Source of the DNA: Oopsacas minuta
Taxonomy: Eukaryota > Porifera > Hexactinellida > Lyssacinosida > Leucopsacidae
DNA length: 64,000 nt
Direction: 5' to 3'
Assembly: GCA_024704765.1 (NCBI GenBank)
Contig: JAKMXF010000210.1
Span: 124,001 to 188,000, forward strand
In this document: positions 40,782-50,263 of the stretch, in pieces
Position numbering within the stretch: the stretch's first letter is position 1
Layout: each line of letters begins with the position of its first letter
Program-made: the position numbers and the translations under genes
Notes under the pieces: model-generated
Told to the model about the DNA's origin: nothing
Database searches by the model: none
Seen by the model: the letters and a program-made list of their open reading frames with translations, nothing else

Positions 40782-41430
40782 ATTCCTTCATTTTATCCTA
40801 TCCACGTTAAATTCACAGCTATTGATTGTTAAGAATATTTTAAATAGATTCTGACAAGATGTATACTAAAATATATCTTGTCCGATCCTATTTAAGAAGT
40901 TTTTTCAAAGAACCGATTGACTTATGTATTGTCATGATTAGTTGGACAGGGGAGTAAATCATTAAATTACTTCTGACTTTTGGAGTTGATAGAGTTACAT
41001 ATGAGTGGGTGTCTCCTCCAGTTTAGGGAGATCCTGTTGGTATAGGTGAGTGGCTTGTTGATGAATAGGTTTGTTCATGTTTCAAATTTCATACGTTACG
41101 AAGTGGCTAAAATTTTGTGCAACATTCTAAATTTTATTATATTTTAAACAGAAAAATAAATAATCTTATTAATAGTGTAGTTTGAGAATACAAATGAATT
41201 TAGCTAATCAATATGCTATATAGTTAATTCAATTATAAATTGATTATTTCGTGTGTATCTTCTTGCTATTGGGGATTCTCTATTCCATCTTGTATGCAAT
41301 GGAATAGATAAAATACGTTAATCTTTCGTAATAATTTTCTAATAATTCGTTGGTTTAATATTAACAAAATCGATGCGTATACGTATTTTGATGAACTGTC
41401 CTTCTTAAACTTAGTTTTTTAGTATCTTAA
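40782..41430. other. AT-rich spacer with acceptor-like site before CEPT1
   Basis: 649 bases, no gene seen. A pyrimidine-AG (cttagttttttag, AG at 41421-41422) lies nine bases before the CEPT1 start. Confidence 0.5.
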
Positions 41431-42555
41431 ATGTCAGACGGTTATTTCCTCTCTCAACAACAGCTGAAAAGGCTAGGAAACTACAACTACAAATCAGTTG
41501 GTTCTACACTATTAGACTATGTATTGCAACCATTCTGGAATTGGCTAGTCAGACAAATGCCAATGTGGCTAGCTCCAAATCTCATAACCTTTATCGGGCT
41601 AGTTATCAATATAGCTACAGGAATTATTTTGATGACACAAAATCCAGATTTACATTCTGACGCTCCTCGCTGGTCTTACGTCCTGTTTGCTATTGGTCTA
41701 TTTGTTTACACAAATTTAGATGCAATTGACGGTAAACAAGCTCGTCGCACAGGTTCTGCAAGCCCTCTCGGTGAACTTTTCGATCACGGTTGTGATTCTG
41801 TATCCTGTATATTTCTGGTACTTGCTACCTTATCAGCTTTTCAGTTTGGAGGATATCAATGGTTTACATTCTGGCATATCTTTACTGTAACATTACTATT
41901 CTATTCTTATCAATGGCGTACTTACGTTAACGGTACACTAACCTTCAATCTCTTTGATGTGACTGAGGCCCAGTATTTTGTAATAGGTACATGTATATTA
42001 AGGGGTATCATTGGACCACGGATGTTAGATATTGAAGTTTACCCAAACTTATCATTACTAATTGTAATACATTATCTTATAACAGCTGTAGAAGTGTATA
42101 TTCTGTTAAGAACATTACTACCCATTACTCATGAAGGTGTTGGTAAGAATGGAACTACTGAAGCAGGGACATCAGTACTCAGCCCTGGGATACCAGTTAT
42201 TATTATAATAGTGTTCTCATTCCTATACGCAAGACACAGTCGTATATATCCACTTGTTAACTATCCTGCTTTGTTTGGCATAGCATTTTCACTACCAGTG
42301 TCTAAGTATAGTATTCTAGCTGTATTAGCTCATATGACTAAGTCACCTCTTCCATTGCTTGACTCTGTCATGCTGGGTCCATTGTTTGCTCTGGTTAATA
42401 TTTATTTTGGTAGCTTACTCGATGAACTTGTTGTTCTGTGGTTCTGTCTGCTATATGTGTGTCTTAACACACTGCTAGCTTCTATTCTGATTTGTTTCGA
42501 TATTTGTAACCATTTAGATATTTATTGTTTCAGAATCAAACCTGTAAAGACATAA
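41431..42555 (+). CDS. CEPT1: Choline/ethanolamine phosphotransferase
   Basis: 374-residue multi-pass membrane enzyme of the CDP-alcohol phosphotransferase family, carrying out the last Kennedy-pathway step: CDP-choline or CDP-ethanolamine plus diacylglycerol to phosphatidylcholine or phosphatidylethanolamine. The catalytic motif is complete: D100-G-K-Q-A-R then G114-E-L-F-D118-H-G-C-D122. The environment QARRTGSASPLGELFDHGCD matches CEPT1/CHPT1 more than SELENOI. About eight to ten hydrophobic helices follow. ER or Golgi membrane. The gene is intronless. PCYT1, the preceding enzyme of the pathway, lies 7 kb downstream. Choline versus dual specificity cannot be read from the sequence. Confidence 0.9.
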   Translation: MSDGYFLSQQQLKRLGNYNYKSVGSTLLDYVLQPFWNWLVRQMPMWLAPNLITFIGLVINIATGIILMTQNPDLHSDAPRWSYVLFAIGLFVYTNLDAIDGKQARRTGSASPLGELFDHGCDSVSCIFLVLATLSAFQFGGYQWFTFWHIFTVTLLFYSYQWRTYVNGTLTFNLFDVTEAQYFVIGTCILRGIIGPRMLDIEVYPNLSLLIVIHYLITAVEVYILLRTLLPITHEGVGKNGTTEAGTSVLSPGIPVIIIIVFSFLYARHSRIYPLVNYPALFGIAFSLPVSKYSILAVLAHMTKSPLPLLDSVMLGPLFALVNIYFGSLLDELVVLWFCLLYVCLNTLLASILICFDICNHLDIYCFRIKPVKT

Positions 42556-43090
42556 GAAATATTCCCTCAACAATTGTAGTATTCTGAAGGCATCAGTTAT
42601 GTAGACTGACTTTTCAGTCAATTATCCGCTCTCATTATAGGTTATTGTATTTGTTTTTGATTTAGTTTCCATTTGATCATCTGTTCTTATAATTTATATA
42701 CGCATTGGCGCAACTAGGCTCATGAGTCAGGGTGGGCAAAGATGACGTTATGCCCACCCGCCCTATACTTTTTGTATTACGGTGGAGTCAAATCTGGGTG
42801 GGCATATGCCCACCCAAAATGGCCCTAGTTGCACCTATGTATATACGTTTACTCAGTTTGGGTATTTTTCGGGCTATTTTCTGCTAGAATAGGGAAAAAG
42901 AAAACTTCTGGAAATGAAAATTATTATAATTTAGAGAAATAGTTAGAAGAGGTTAGTAATTATGTATTATGATGGCAATATATATTTTGCTAGACATTTC
43001 ACTAAATTATTGCGCCTTATTTTAAATATTTTATTTTCAGACATTTAGTTTTAGAATTTTTAAGATATTCACAGCTGGTATATTGTGTAA
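42556..43090. other. Spacer holding a MITE
   Basis: 535-base gap between CEPT1 and the aftiphilin-like gene; apart from the element at 42707-42835 no gene or structure was recognised. A pyrimidine-rich tattttattttcag occurs near 43040. Confidence 0.5.
42707..42835. mobile_element. MITE with GGYGCAACTAGG termini
   Basis: Starts GGCGCAACTAGGCTC and its other end in reverse starts GGTGCAACTAGGGCC; inside both ends a GGTGGGCA / TGCCCACC motif recurs four times, allowing internal foldback. 129 bases, no coding capacity. Family not assigned. Much more GC-rich than its surroundings. Confidence 0.6.
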
Positions 43091-43858
43091 ATGGCTACAA
43101 TTGAATTCGGGGATTTCACTTGTACTGAGTTTGGAGGCTTTACTGATCACACTTCTGCAATTCCAGCAATTGAAGCCTGCTCTATAGTTCCAGGAACAGG
43201 GTCTGTTAACAGTTTTAATAGTGCATTGTCTCTTGCGTTTAATCAAAATCCAAACAATCCCTCAATTCCAGAGAGTGTTGAGAATGAGTCAGATGGAAAA
43301 TTTGTATTTAATTCTATTTTAGAACAAGGATTCAGTCAGAATCAAATTGCTAAACTATCAGGTATGCACGTGCATCAAGGATTTATTACTCATTTATCTC
43401 TGACAGATGGACGTATGTCAGCAATGCAAAATCTATCAGTTCCTAGCTTGACGTCTCTTTCGTTTTTCCCTCAGAAAACTGACTCTTTTGAATTGGAATT
43501 ATCTGTTGCGAAAGAAGGGAGTTTAGAGATAGAAAATTCTAATTTCCTTCTGGATTTATCTCTTCCAATGAAAGGAGAAGTTAAAGGTGAAGAACCAAGT
43601 AAAGACCTATCACTAGATGAAGATTTGTTAAGTCTAAACTTTGGAGGCCTAGAGATAATGGAAGGGAGAGTTGTTAACAATTCTTCTTCCCAGGAAAGTT
43701 CATCTGTTGAGGGATCTGATAAATGTGACAACTCTTTGGAAATAGAAAAAGTTCAAATAAGTAAAGAGGCTGAAGCAATAATACAGTCTTTACCTGATTT
43801 ATCCTACCTGCTGTCTAGAGTATTGGTATTCCCTATTGATAAGAAATTGTCTGTGTAA
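43091..43858 (+). CDS. Aftiphilin-like clathrin/AP-1 accessory protein
   Basis: 255-residue, mostly disordered, acidic protein. Two features point to the aftiphilin/CLBA1 group. The start has EFGDF and EFGGF, acidic-phenylalanine motifs of the type that bind AP-1 gamma or GGA ear domains. The end has AEAIIQSLPDLSYLLSRVLVF and stops shortly after, which resembles the LPDLSFM..KVLMFP ending of aftiphilin that binds AP-1 partners and clathrin. The middle contains Leu/Asp-rich short repeats (LDLSLPM, LSLDEDLLSLNF) that may also be clathrin-box-like. Intronless and shorter than vertebrate aftiphilin (over 900). Call rests on these end motifs. Confidence 0.55.
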   Translation: MATIEFGDFTCTEFGGFTDHTSAIPAIEACSIVPGTGSVNSFNSALSLAFNQNPNNPSIPESVENESDGKFVFNSILEQGFSQNQIAKLSGMHVHQGFITHLSLTDGRMSAMQNLSVPSLTSLSFFPQKTDSFELELSVAKEGSLEIENSNFLLDLSLPMKGEVKGEEPSKDLSLDEDLLSLNFGGLEIMEGRVVNNSSSQESSSVEGSDKCDNSLEIEKVQISKEAEAIIQSLPDLSYLLSRVLVFPIDKKLSV

Positions 43859-44156
43859 ATATTCAGAATTGAATTTTATTGGAAAAGCAACTGCTATATG
43901 CTATATTATCTCAAGGGGTAATTATATTTGTACTAGATTATGTAGTGAAATTTTCTGCAAAGATAATATAAATTGGACAAAGTTCCACATGTCGAACGTT
44001 TACTAATTCCAGTTTTCAGGGAGAATGGGATATCCTTATCCCGGGTGGTGGGCTAGGAGAGACGAGATACTCGGTTTATATCATGTATAACAGTTTATTT
44101 CTTTACTTCATATACTTGTTATTTCAAATTATTTATTAGATTATATTTCAAAAATT

Positions 44157-44333
44157 ATGGATCAATTGATGGCTCTTAGTCAAGAAGGAAGTGCAGATGA
44201 CTCAAACGATATCATGCAGTTAATGTCCTCAGATAGAGAACAGAAGACAGCTATATTATGGACCTTCGTTGCCTTTGCATCTGCAGTTTTTGTAATACGA
44301 ATTTTACCTTATGGAATTAAAATTTTCTTTTAG
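44157..44333 (+). CDS. 58-residue membrane microprotein
   Basis: Small open frame starting MDQLMALSQEGSADDSND and ending with one clear helix (TAILWTFVAFASAVFVIRIL) followed by PYGIKIFF. The acidic head, single helix and short tail suggest a tail-anchored or mitochondrial membrane subunit. It is intronless, and the ATG follows a ttattag by about 18 bases, as for neighbouring genes. Not recognised. It sits in an otherwise empty gap with the same strand as all neighbours, which favours a real gene. Confidence 0.5.
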   Translation: MDQLMALSQEGSADDSNDIMQLMSSDREQKTAILWTFVAFASAVFVIRILPYGIKIFF

Positions 44334-44523
44334 TTATAGCCCGCAATTGTAATTAGTATAGATTTAGAATAATCACTTCGTAGCTATAAATTATATTTGC
44401 ATTTATTCATAATTTCACAATGAAACACATTCATAGCATTGCATCATTTTATGCGGAAAATTTTCAATTGTCTTTATGAATAACTTCATTTTAGATGTGA
44501 GAATAGCCTAACCTAGCTAGCTA

Positions 44524-45141
44524 ATGGATTCTTCTAGTTCCAACTCATTTGAAACGAAACACAGCAATAAGTACACTCGTATCTTATTCAGACCATGGAT
44601 GATACTGTGCTGTTCAGTGTTTTTACTATCTCTCTCGTTTGGAATAGCCTCATTATTCTCACCAGCATGGGCTGTTAAGAATCCTGATTCAGATTACGTC
44701 GGTTTATTGAGAACCTGTTCTGAAAGTTTTGGCTGTTTTGAGACGTCTTCTATCTGGTGTTTGCCTGATCGTATTGATACCTGTGAAATGAATAAAATCA
44801 AACTTGAGCTAGTTTTCCTATTTTTTATCCTTGCGTTATTTCTCACCCTCTCAGGGGTTGTCTTCTCTCTCCCTTTCTTTGCCCCCTGTATCTTGGTCAT
44901 GGGGGTGGGTCTTTCTATCCTGTCAACTCTATCGTATGTTACTTCTATCATACTCTTCATGACTATTGACAGATACTTTTTTACATTCAGCACTTTTGAA
45001 GAGCCAGCACATTTCACTTATGGTTTCTATTTGTGTGCAGCTGCGACCGCTATGAGCGTATCTGCTTCTTTATGTGCACTCAAAGCTGCTCACTCACACA
45101 TAGGAGAGACACACAATAAGAAACAAGAGAAGGGATCCTAA
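44524..45141 (+). CDS. Claudin/PMP22-like four-helix membrane protein
   Basis: 205 residues with four helices (about 24-50, 97-118, 123-148, 165-188). The first extracellular loop has the pattern W-x(n)-GLL-x2-C ... C: PAWAVKNP, YVGLLRTC and then CFETSSIWC, as in the claudin/PMP22/LHFPL/TMEM superfamily, where the W-GL-C-C signature folds a beta sheet. It does not match a particular claudin. The tail is polar and Lys/Glu-rich with no clear PDZ ligand. Likely plasma membrane or junction-related; LHFPL-like or CLDND-like alternatives remain. Confidence 0.6.
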   Translation: MDSSSSNSFETKHSNKYTRILFRPWMILCCSVFLLSLSFGIASLFSPAWAVKNPDSDYVGLLRTCSESFGCFETSSIWCLPDRIDTCEMNKIKLELVFLFFILALFLTLSGVVFSLPFFAPCILVMGVGLSILSTLSYVTSIILFMTIDRYFFTFSTFEEPAHFTYGFYLCAAATAMSVSASLCALKAAHSHIGETHNKKQEKGS

Positions 45142-45389
45142 GTTATTTTCACTTACATTTATTTTATTTTACCATTCTTTCCACTTAAGTGTTTTACTTT
45201 TTATTGCAATTATATTACTTTATCGATTCTATATAGAAATTTGATAATCTTGTTAGTCAATGGAATTTTTAATCTGGGAAATGACATTCTGAATACATAG
45301 TCAATTCGCATTTTCTTAGATTCACACTTATACTTATTTTATTAATTAGTTAGATTTTATTATTTTCGTAGTTAATATTTGGCAGCGAA

Positions 45390-45995
45390 ATGTCACAAGG
45401 AACTCGTACCCAAACAAAGACTGTTTCCACAAAGAGCAGTAGTAAATTGACGAAAGAGGAAGAACGGTTGTTGCTAGAGAACAGCACTGAGATCTCTAGC
45501 ACAGCTAGTGCTGTATTCTATGTAAACGCGTTTTTAGTCGCAGCTATACCCACATGGTACTTCTACCGTATTCAGATGATGGAGCTTACATTATATTTTC
45601 CATTATTCATACTTATATCTATTGCCAACTGCTGGTTGCTAGCCAACGCTTATCGTAACTGGCGTTTTGTATTGCACCACAAGATTGGAGGGAAGATAGA
45701 GCATATTGTGAGTAAGGAAATAATGCGTAAATTGGAAGCTGCCGGCAAAAGTAAGTCTGCTTCCCGTCAGGAGAAAGAGGAACGTATTTCTCTCAAGAAG
45801 AATCAAGTAGCTGACAGCCAAGCTACTACTTTCTCAATATTCTACAACAATGCATTTTTCTTTGTTATTTTCTTTATCTTTTCTTGTGTGTTTCTACGTA
45901 GCAACGCTCCTATCGTAAACTATGTAGCCTCTACAGCTGGAGCAGCTTTCGTCGTATGGATCCTCTCAACTGGGGCTAAAGTGCAGAACAAGTAG
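45390..45995 (+). CDS. SSR3: Translocon-associated protein gamma (SSR3)
   Basis: 201-residue ER protein of the TRAP complex beside the Sec61 translocon. Family features: the start with SKLTKEEERLLLENSTEIS, four helices in two hairpins, and the conserved cytosolic loop with NWRFVLHHKI, a long basic helix (EIMRKLEAAGKSKSAS) and ATTFSIFYNNAFF. Size agrees with human (185). Intronless. Confidence 0.93.
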   Translation: MSQGTRTQTKTVSTKSSSKLTKEEERLLLENSTEISSTASAVFYVNAFLVAAIPTWYFYRIQMMELTLYFPLFILISIANCWLLANAYRNWRFVLHHKIGGKIEHIVSKEIMRKLEAAGKSKSASRQEKEERISLKKNQVADSQATTFSIFYNNAFFFVIFFIFSCVFLRSNAPIVNYVASTAGAAFVVWILSTGAKVQNK

Positions 45996-46467
45996 ATATA
46001 GGATTACATAGGCCTGCTTTGTTATATGATATTATATTGCTAGTGTTTTCTTGTTGGTAGAAATTCAATAAACTATTGACCTCTTATTGTTCCCCCGAAC
46101 ACTATTCCCTAGTGAATCATGTTTAGGGGAACATCATTCACTAGGAAACCCTGTTTCTCCGAGTGTTTCCCCTTGCACACTTAGCAATACGTACTCGGGT
46201 CAAGGAAACTTACAGCCACCTCGCAGGGCCAAATTTTTCTAGAAATTTCCAAAATTACTGAAAAATAATACCAATTATATTTTGTTGCATAGATACGGTG
46301 TGGAAAATCCTAGAAATTTACTACTCTCATTCAACCCGTTATGACATATATTCTGAGTTACTATATGAAACGTAATTATGTACAATTTGTTGTGGAGTAA
46401 TATATGTCATTCGCCATTGTATATGCACAAAAATTAAATGACATAACCTGTATAATCTAAATTAGCA
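45996..46467. other. Spacer with a hairpin
   Basis: 472 bases between SSR3 and the TMEM254-like gene. A hairpin is at 46105-46147: arms TTCCCTAGTGAATCATGTT and AACATCATTCACTAGGAA around a six-base loop, with one internal mismatch. The rest is featureless. Confidence 0.5.
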
Positions 46468-46878
46468 ATGTCTACAACAAGACAACGAGTTAGCAGCGAG
46501 CAGAAGACTACTGAGAGTACTCATGAATTAGTTCAAGTGTCTAGTTTCCGCATTGCATCTCCAGTTATTATCATAATTCTGACTCTTTTTTACGTATTGA
46601 TGTTTATGATATGGTATTCTCCTAGTGCTATTCCTGTTCCAGTACTGAGCATACCTCTTTTGGGTAAACTGATTGGATATCTGATCGCTCACCCTAACTA
46701 CGATCTAGGATTAATTTGGTTTACTATAATTGCTCATACTTTTGAGTCATATTTTGGTGTCTATTTTTGTGGAAAACACAATTTTACGTGCGCTTCTACT
46801 GCGTGGTATATCCTGCAAACTCTGTATTGTGGAGGATTTTGTCTACGAGTTCTGTTCAAATACAAACCACATAAATGA
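46468..46878 (+). CDS. TMEM254: TMEM254-like membrane protein
   Basis: 136 residues with three hydrophobic segments. Matches TMEM254 by layout and by local patterns: an early helix followed by a WYSPSAIPVPVLSIPLLGKL stretch (compare the WPQSIP..LG of TMEM254), the LIWFTIIAHTFESYF segment with the His-x2-Glu pair, and a final helix region with WYILQTLYCGGFCLRVLFKY ending in a basic tail. Function of the family is unknown. Intronless. Confidence 0.7.
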   Translation: MSTTRQRVSSEQKTTESTHELVQVSSFRIASPVIIIILTLFYVLMFMIWYSPSAIPVPVLSIPLLGKLIGYLIAHPNYDLGLIWFTIIAHTFESYFGVYFCGKHNFTCASTAWYILQTLYCGGFCLRVLFKYKPHK

Positions 46879-47849
46879 GATATTCACAAATTCCTAATAA
46901 TTATTAGGTTACAGCTTCATCAATTGTATTATTGTGATATTAGATTTAGTTACTCCCTTTTGTGTTATACAATTTCTTTTGCAGCTTTTATTTATTTATT
47001 CATGTTTTATTGGTTTCTGATTCAAGTATTTTTCGTATTTTTTGTATTGTACATGGATATAGTATAATTGTTACAATCATTGATTTTAATCAATTGCATT
47101 ATACACAAATTCACATATCACAATAAGTATTTATATATTAATGACAAAGATAAATACAAATCTGTTCCAAAATTGGTCCATGAGAACATCTTAAGCACGC
47201 CATTAGACACAATGCTTAGTTGCATGTAACATTGCACGCAATAATTGCTGCATTGTGTAAGCTGAATGTTGCATGGAAATAATTCTACGTATTTCCATGC
47301 AACATTCAGGTTACAAGATGAGGCCTTGCATAGAATAGGTAGATGCAGTTAGGTTGCCTAGGGATAACTGGTATATGCCATGTGTAGGAATAGTGAACTC
47401 AACTGAATTAGCTGAGAATAACCAAAGCTGAGGTGTCACACAATCTGATCCAATCAGAGATCAGTCAATGTATCTGGACGAGAAGATCCAAGGGGTAGAA
47501 GAGATTCATGGCCTGAGTTAGAGACACTACTCTGTCATGTGTAGTTCCTTTTCCTACTTGAACACAATCAACAAATGTGGTCTTGTTAGAATTGTGATAT
47601 ATTGATATACAATCATTTTCGAGGGATATGAATCTCTTATATGTATGATATTTTTAATTACAATGACTGACCCTTCCTATTTCTTGTCTAGACACAAACC
47701 ATAACACCAGAAACTGTAGAAAATCTTCTTGCAAGTAGTCACCCAAAATTCTATATGTAACAAGTATATACTTGTACTTTAGTACTTACATATGTGTTTG
47801 GAAACCATCTACAAATATTTACTGCCTTCTTGCATACTCTAGTATACCT
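46879..47849. other. Long spacer with a near-perfect hairpin
   Basis: 971 bases before APEX1 without a supported gene. AT-rich at its start. The hairpin at 47256-47315 is the one structured item. The region around 47330-47560 is less AT-rich and could be a 5' UTR or promoter. Confidence 0.5.
47256..47315. repeat. 60-base hairpin, pre-miRNA-like or MITE remnant
   Basis: Arms CTGAATGTTGCATGGAAAT (47262-47280) and ATTTCCATGCAACATTCAG (47291-47309) are exact complements of 19 bases around a 10-base loop. A G-G mismatch then allows five more pairs (TGTAA / TTACA). Works equally on either strand. No flanking duplication seen. Confidence 0.7.
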
Positions 47850-48932
47850 ATGTTAATTTCTCGTCTACTAAGTCAAACTAAACTAGCAAATAATTTCATT
47901 TTGATAATGGCAACTCGTTCCACTCGTAAGAGAAAGCCTCTTCCTGATACAGGGGAGAATCCAACAAACCCTAAACACACAAAAAATACTCCCCGATCTA
48001 GTACAGATGCAGATGGTACTCCTCCTAAACTTAAGAAGGCTAAGGTAGTGAAACAGCTTAGCTCTCCTGTCGTGAGTGATTCTGAAGAAGAACCCAAACC
48101 TAAATCTTCTCAAGAAGAAGTTGTATCAAAGCCTATGTCATCAAATGGAGACGAGATGTCTATTGTCAGTTGGAATGTTAACGGAGTAAAGGCATGGACA
48201 AAGTCTGATAAATGGCAATACATACCTAGAATTAAACCGGATGTGATCTGCTTACAAGAAGTTAAATCTGAAAAGAAAGACTTTCCTAACGAATTGAAAC
48301 TCATGAAAGACTACACGTACTATCTAAACTCAGCTGATCAGAGGGGATATTCCGGTACTGCTATTCTGACCAAATTCAAGCCTCTCTCTGTAACTTATGG
48401 TATCGGTATTAAAGAGCATGACACTGAGGGTAGAGTTATTACTGCAGAGTTTGAAAGACTATATTTGGTCACTGCATATATTCCTAATTCCAAAAGAGGA
48501 CTGTTAAGACTTGATTACAGACAGAGATGGGATGTAGACTTCACGAAATATCTGTGTGAGCTTGACAAGAAAAAACCTGTGATTCTATGTGGTGACCTGA
48601 ACGTAGCTCATCAGGAGATTGACTTAGCTAACCCCAAATCTAACCGGAACAAGACTGCTGGATTCTCTGATGAAGAACGTGCTGGGTTCACTGAATTGCT
48701 AAATAGCGGATTTATTGATTCTTACAGAAAACTGTACCCAAATAAGGAAGGTGCATATTCATGGTGGAGTTATATAGGTAATGCAAGAGAAAAGAACGTT
48801 GGTTGGAGGCTGGACTACTTCGTAGTGAGCACTAGGTTCATGGGTGAAGTTAATGATGTTGTAATACAATCAGAAGAGAAAGGTAGTGATCATTGTCCTG
48901 TGATGTTAAAAATTCATGGATCATCTTTGTAG
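47850..48932 (+). CDS. APEX1: AP endonuclease 1
   Basis: Exonuclease-III-family base-excision repair nuclease that cuts 5' to abasic sites. Two in-frame ATGs: the second (47907) gives MATRSTRKRKPL, a nuclear-localisation-like basic start with a 341-residue protein; the first (47850) adds MLISRLLSQTKLANNFILI, 19 residues with no acids and two bases, resembling a mitochondrial presequence. Catalytic motifs are complete: SWNVNGVKAW, LQEVKSE (metal-binding Glu), AYIPNSKRG, CGDLNVAHQEIDLANPK, AYSWWSY and GSDHCPVML with the catalytic His. The redox cysteines of mammalian APE1 are not all evident. The Pro/Ser/Lys-rich head (about 1-80 of the short form) is unstructured. Confidence 0.95.
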   Translation: MLISRLLSQTKLANNFILIMATRSTRKRKPLPDTGENPTNPKHTKNTPRSSTDADGTPPKLKKAKVVKQLSSPVVSDSEEEPKPKSSQEEVVSKPMSSNGDEMSIVSWNVNGVKAWTKSDKWQYIPRIKPDVICLQEVKSEKKDFPNELKLMKDYTYYLNSADQRGYSGTAILTKFKPLSVTYGIGIKEHDTEGRVITAEFERLYLVTAYIPNSKRGLLRLDYRQRWDVDFTKYLCELDKKKPVILCGDLNVAHQEIDLANPKSNRNKTAGFSDEERAGFTELLNSGFIDSYRKLYPNKEGAYSWWSYIGNAREKNVGWRLDYFVVSTRFMGEVNDVVIQSEEKGSDHCPVMLKIHGSSL

Positions 48933-49242
48933 ATTCGATCAACTATTTCAGATCATAGAATTAGGTAAATCTGAAGATGTGTAGAAAGCAGTTTTACTCA
49001 CGCGTAGTTATAAAAGAGATGAATTATTTATTGATAAAGTTAATATCCTAAATTTCTAAATCAATTTTCTGTTAATCCATTTCAATCATTCTATGCCTAA
49101 CGGCCTAACTATATAGTTGTGTCGTTTAAATTATACCATTATCATCTCAACCACGTTACAATAAATACGTAGATTTGGCCAAAAATTGTTTTATTAGAAT
49201 ATTCACTAATTATACTATCTCATTACGTATTAATAGTATACA

Positions 49243-50109
49243 ATGAAGCGAAGTTCTATTCATTTGGATTCTGATGATATTTTTGAGGATTGTTCTCCTA
49301 GGCCCATCCAAGCTAAACAGGCTAAACTACTACAACCAGCTATATTTAGTGTGCCAGTGATTGATGGTGAGAAGTACCAGCCAGTGACTTATGAACAAGC
49401 AATGACAGGTGTCAAGACTCGTGTTTATGCAGATGGTATATTCGATCTTTTCCATTTCGGACATGCAGGTGCCTTAAAGCAAGCTAAGAACGTATTCCCA
49501 AACGTAGAGGTTATAGTAGGTATCTGTAATGATGAACTGACTAATAAAATGAAAGGTAAAACTGTTATGACAGAAGAGGAAAGGTATAGCTCAGTTTCTC
49601 ATTGCCGTTATGTTGATGAGATATTAAGAGATGCACCATGGATACTGGACTCTGATTTCTTAGATAGTTACCGTATTGATTTCGTAGCACACGATTCCAC
49701 AGCTTACGGCGCTCCAGGCACTGAAGATATTTATAAAGATATAAAAGCTATGGGTAGATTTATTTCTACGACTCGAACAAAAAACATTTCTACATCCGAT
49801 TTAATATCGCGGATAGTAATAGACTATGACGTGTATATACGTAGGAATATGAACAGGGGTTATACTGCTAGACAGCTAAATCTAGGATTTGTAAAGAGAC
49901 AAGAGGTTAAAATTAAGAATAAAATTCGCCGTTTGAAGAAGAGATCTGTAGATTTCATTCACAAATGTGAGAATAGATCTGCGAATTTATTGCTTGGATT
50001 TCTGGCTATGTTCGGAAGAGATGGTCGTATGAGTGTGCTACTTAACAACCAGAAGAGGAGGCTATCTGATACTCTCTATCCACCTCTCCCTCCACCACAA
50101 CAAGATTAA
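49243..50109 (+). CDS. PCYT1A: Choline-phosphate cytidylyltransferase
   Basis: 288-residue CCT, the regulated Kennedy-pathway enzyme making CDP-choline. Catalytic domain: RVYADGIFDLFHFGHAGAL contains the H-x-G-H of the nucleotidyltransferase fold (residues 71-74; usual vertebrate form HSGHARAL), CRYVDEI, PWIL, and RTKNISTSDLISRI in place of the common RTEGISTSD. The membrane-sensing M domain is represented by a basic amphipathic helix (about 205-265; RRLKKRSVDFIHK), with a short Pro-rich P region (YPPLPPPQQD). Shorter than human PCYT1A (367) since the M and P segments are reduced. The start carries a basic NLS-like patch only weakly. Confidence 0.93.
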   Translation: MKRSSIHLDSDDIFEDCSPRPIQAKQAKLLQPAIFSVPVIDGEKYQPVTYEQAMTGVKTRVYADGIFDLFHFGHAGALKQAKNVFPNVEVIVGICNDELTNKMKGKTVMTEEERYSSVSHCRYVDEILRDAPWILDSDFLDSYRIDFVAHDSTAYGAPGTEDIYKDIKAMGRFISTTRTKNISTSDLISRIVIDYDVYIRRNMNRGYTARQLNLGFVKRQEVKIKNKIRRLKKRSVDFIHKCENRSANLLLGFLAMFGRDGRMSVLLNNQKRRLSDTLYPPLPPPQQD

Positions 50110-50263
50110 ATACCATTTGGACAAAATTCTTATTTATTCTAGGTTGATTATCAGTGACTTTTTGTGCTGAACTTTACCATTTTATTTAGAATTAGCAAGC
50201 TATTTTGTATATAAAACCTTCCGACTTTATTATTAACTAATACTTTTGCATAGATTTGGTTGT

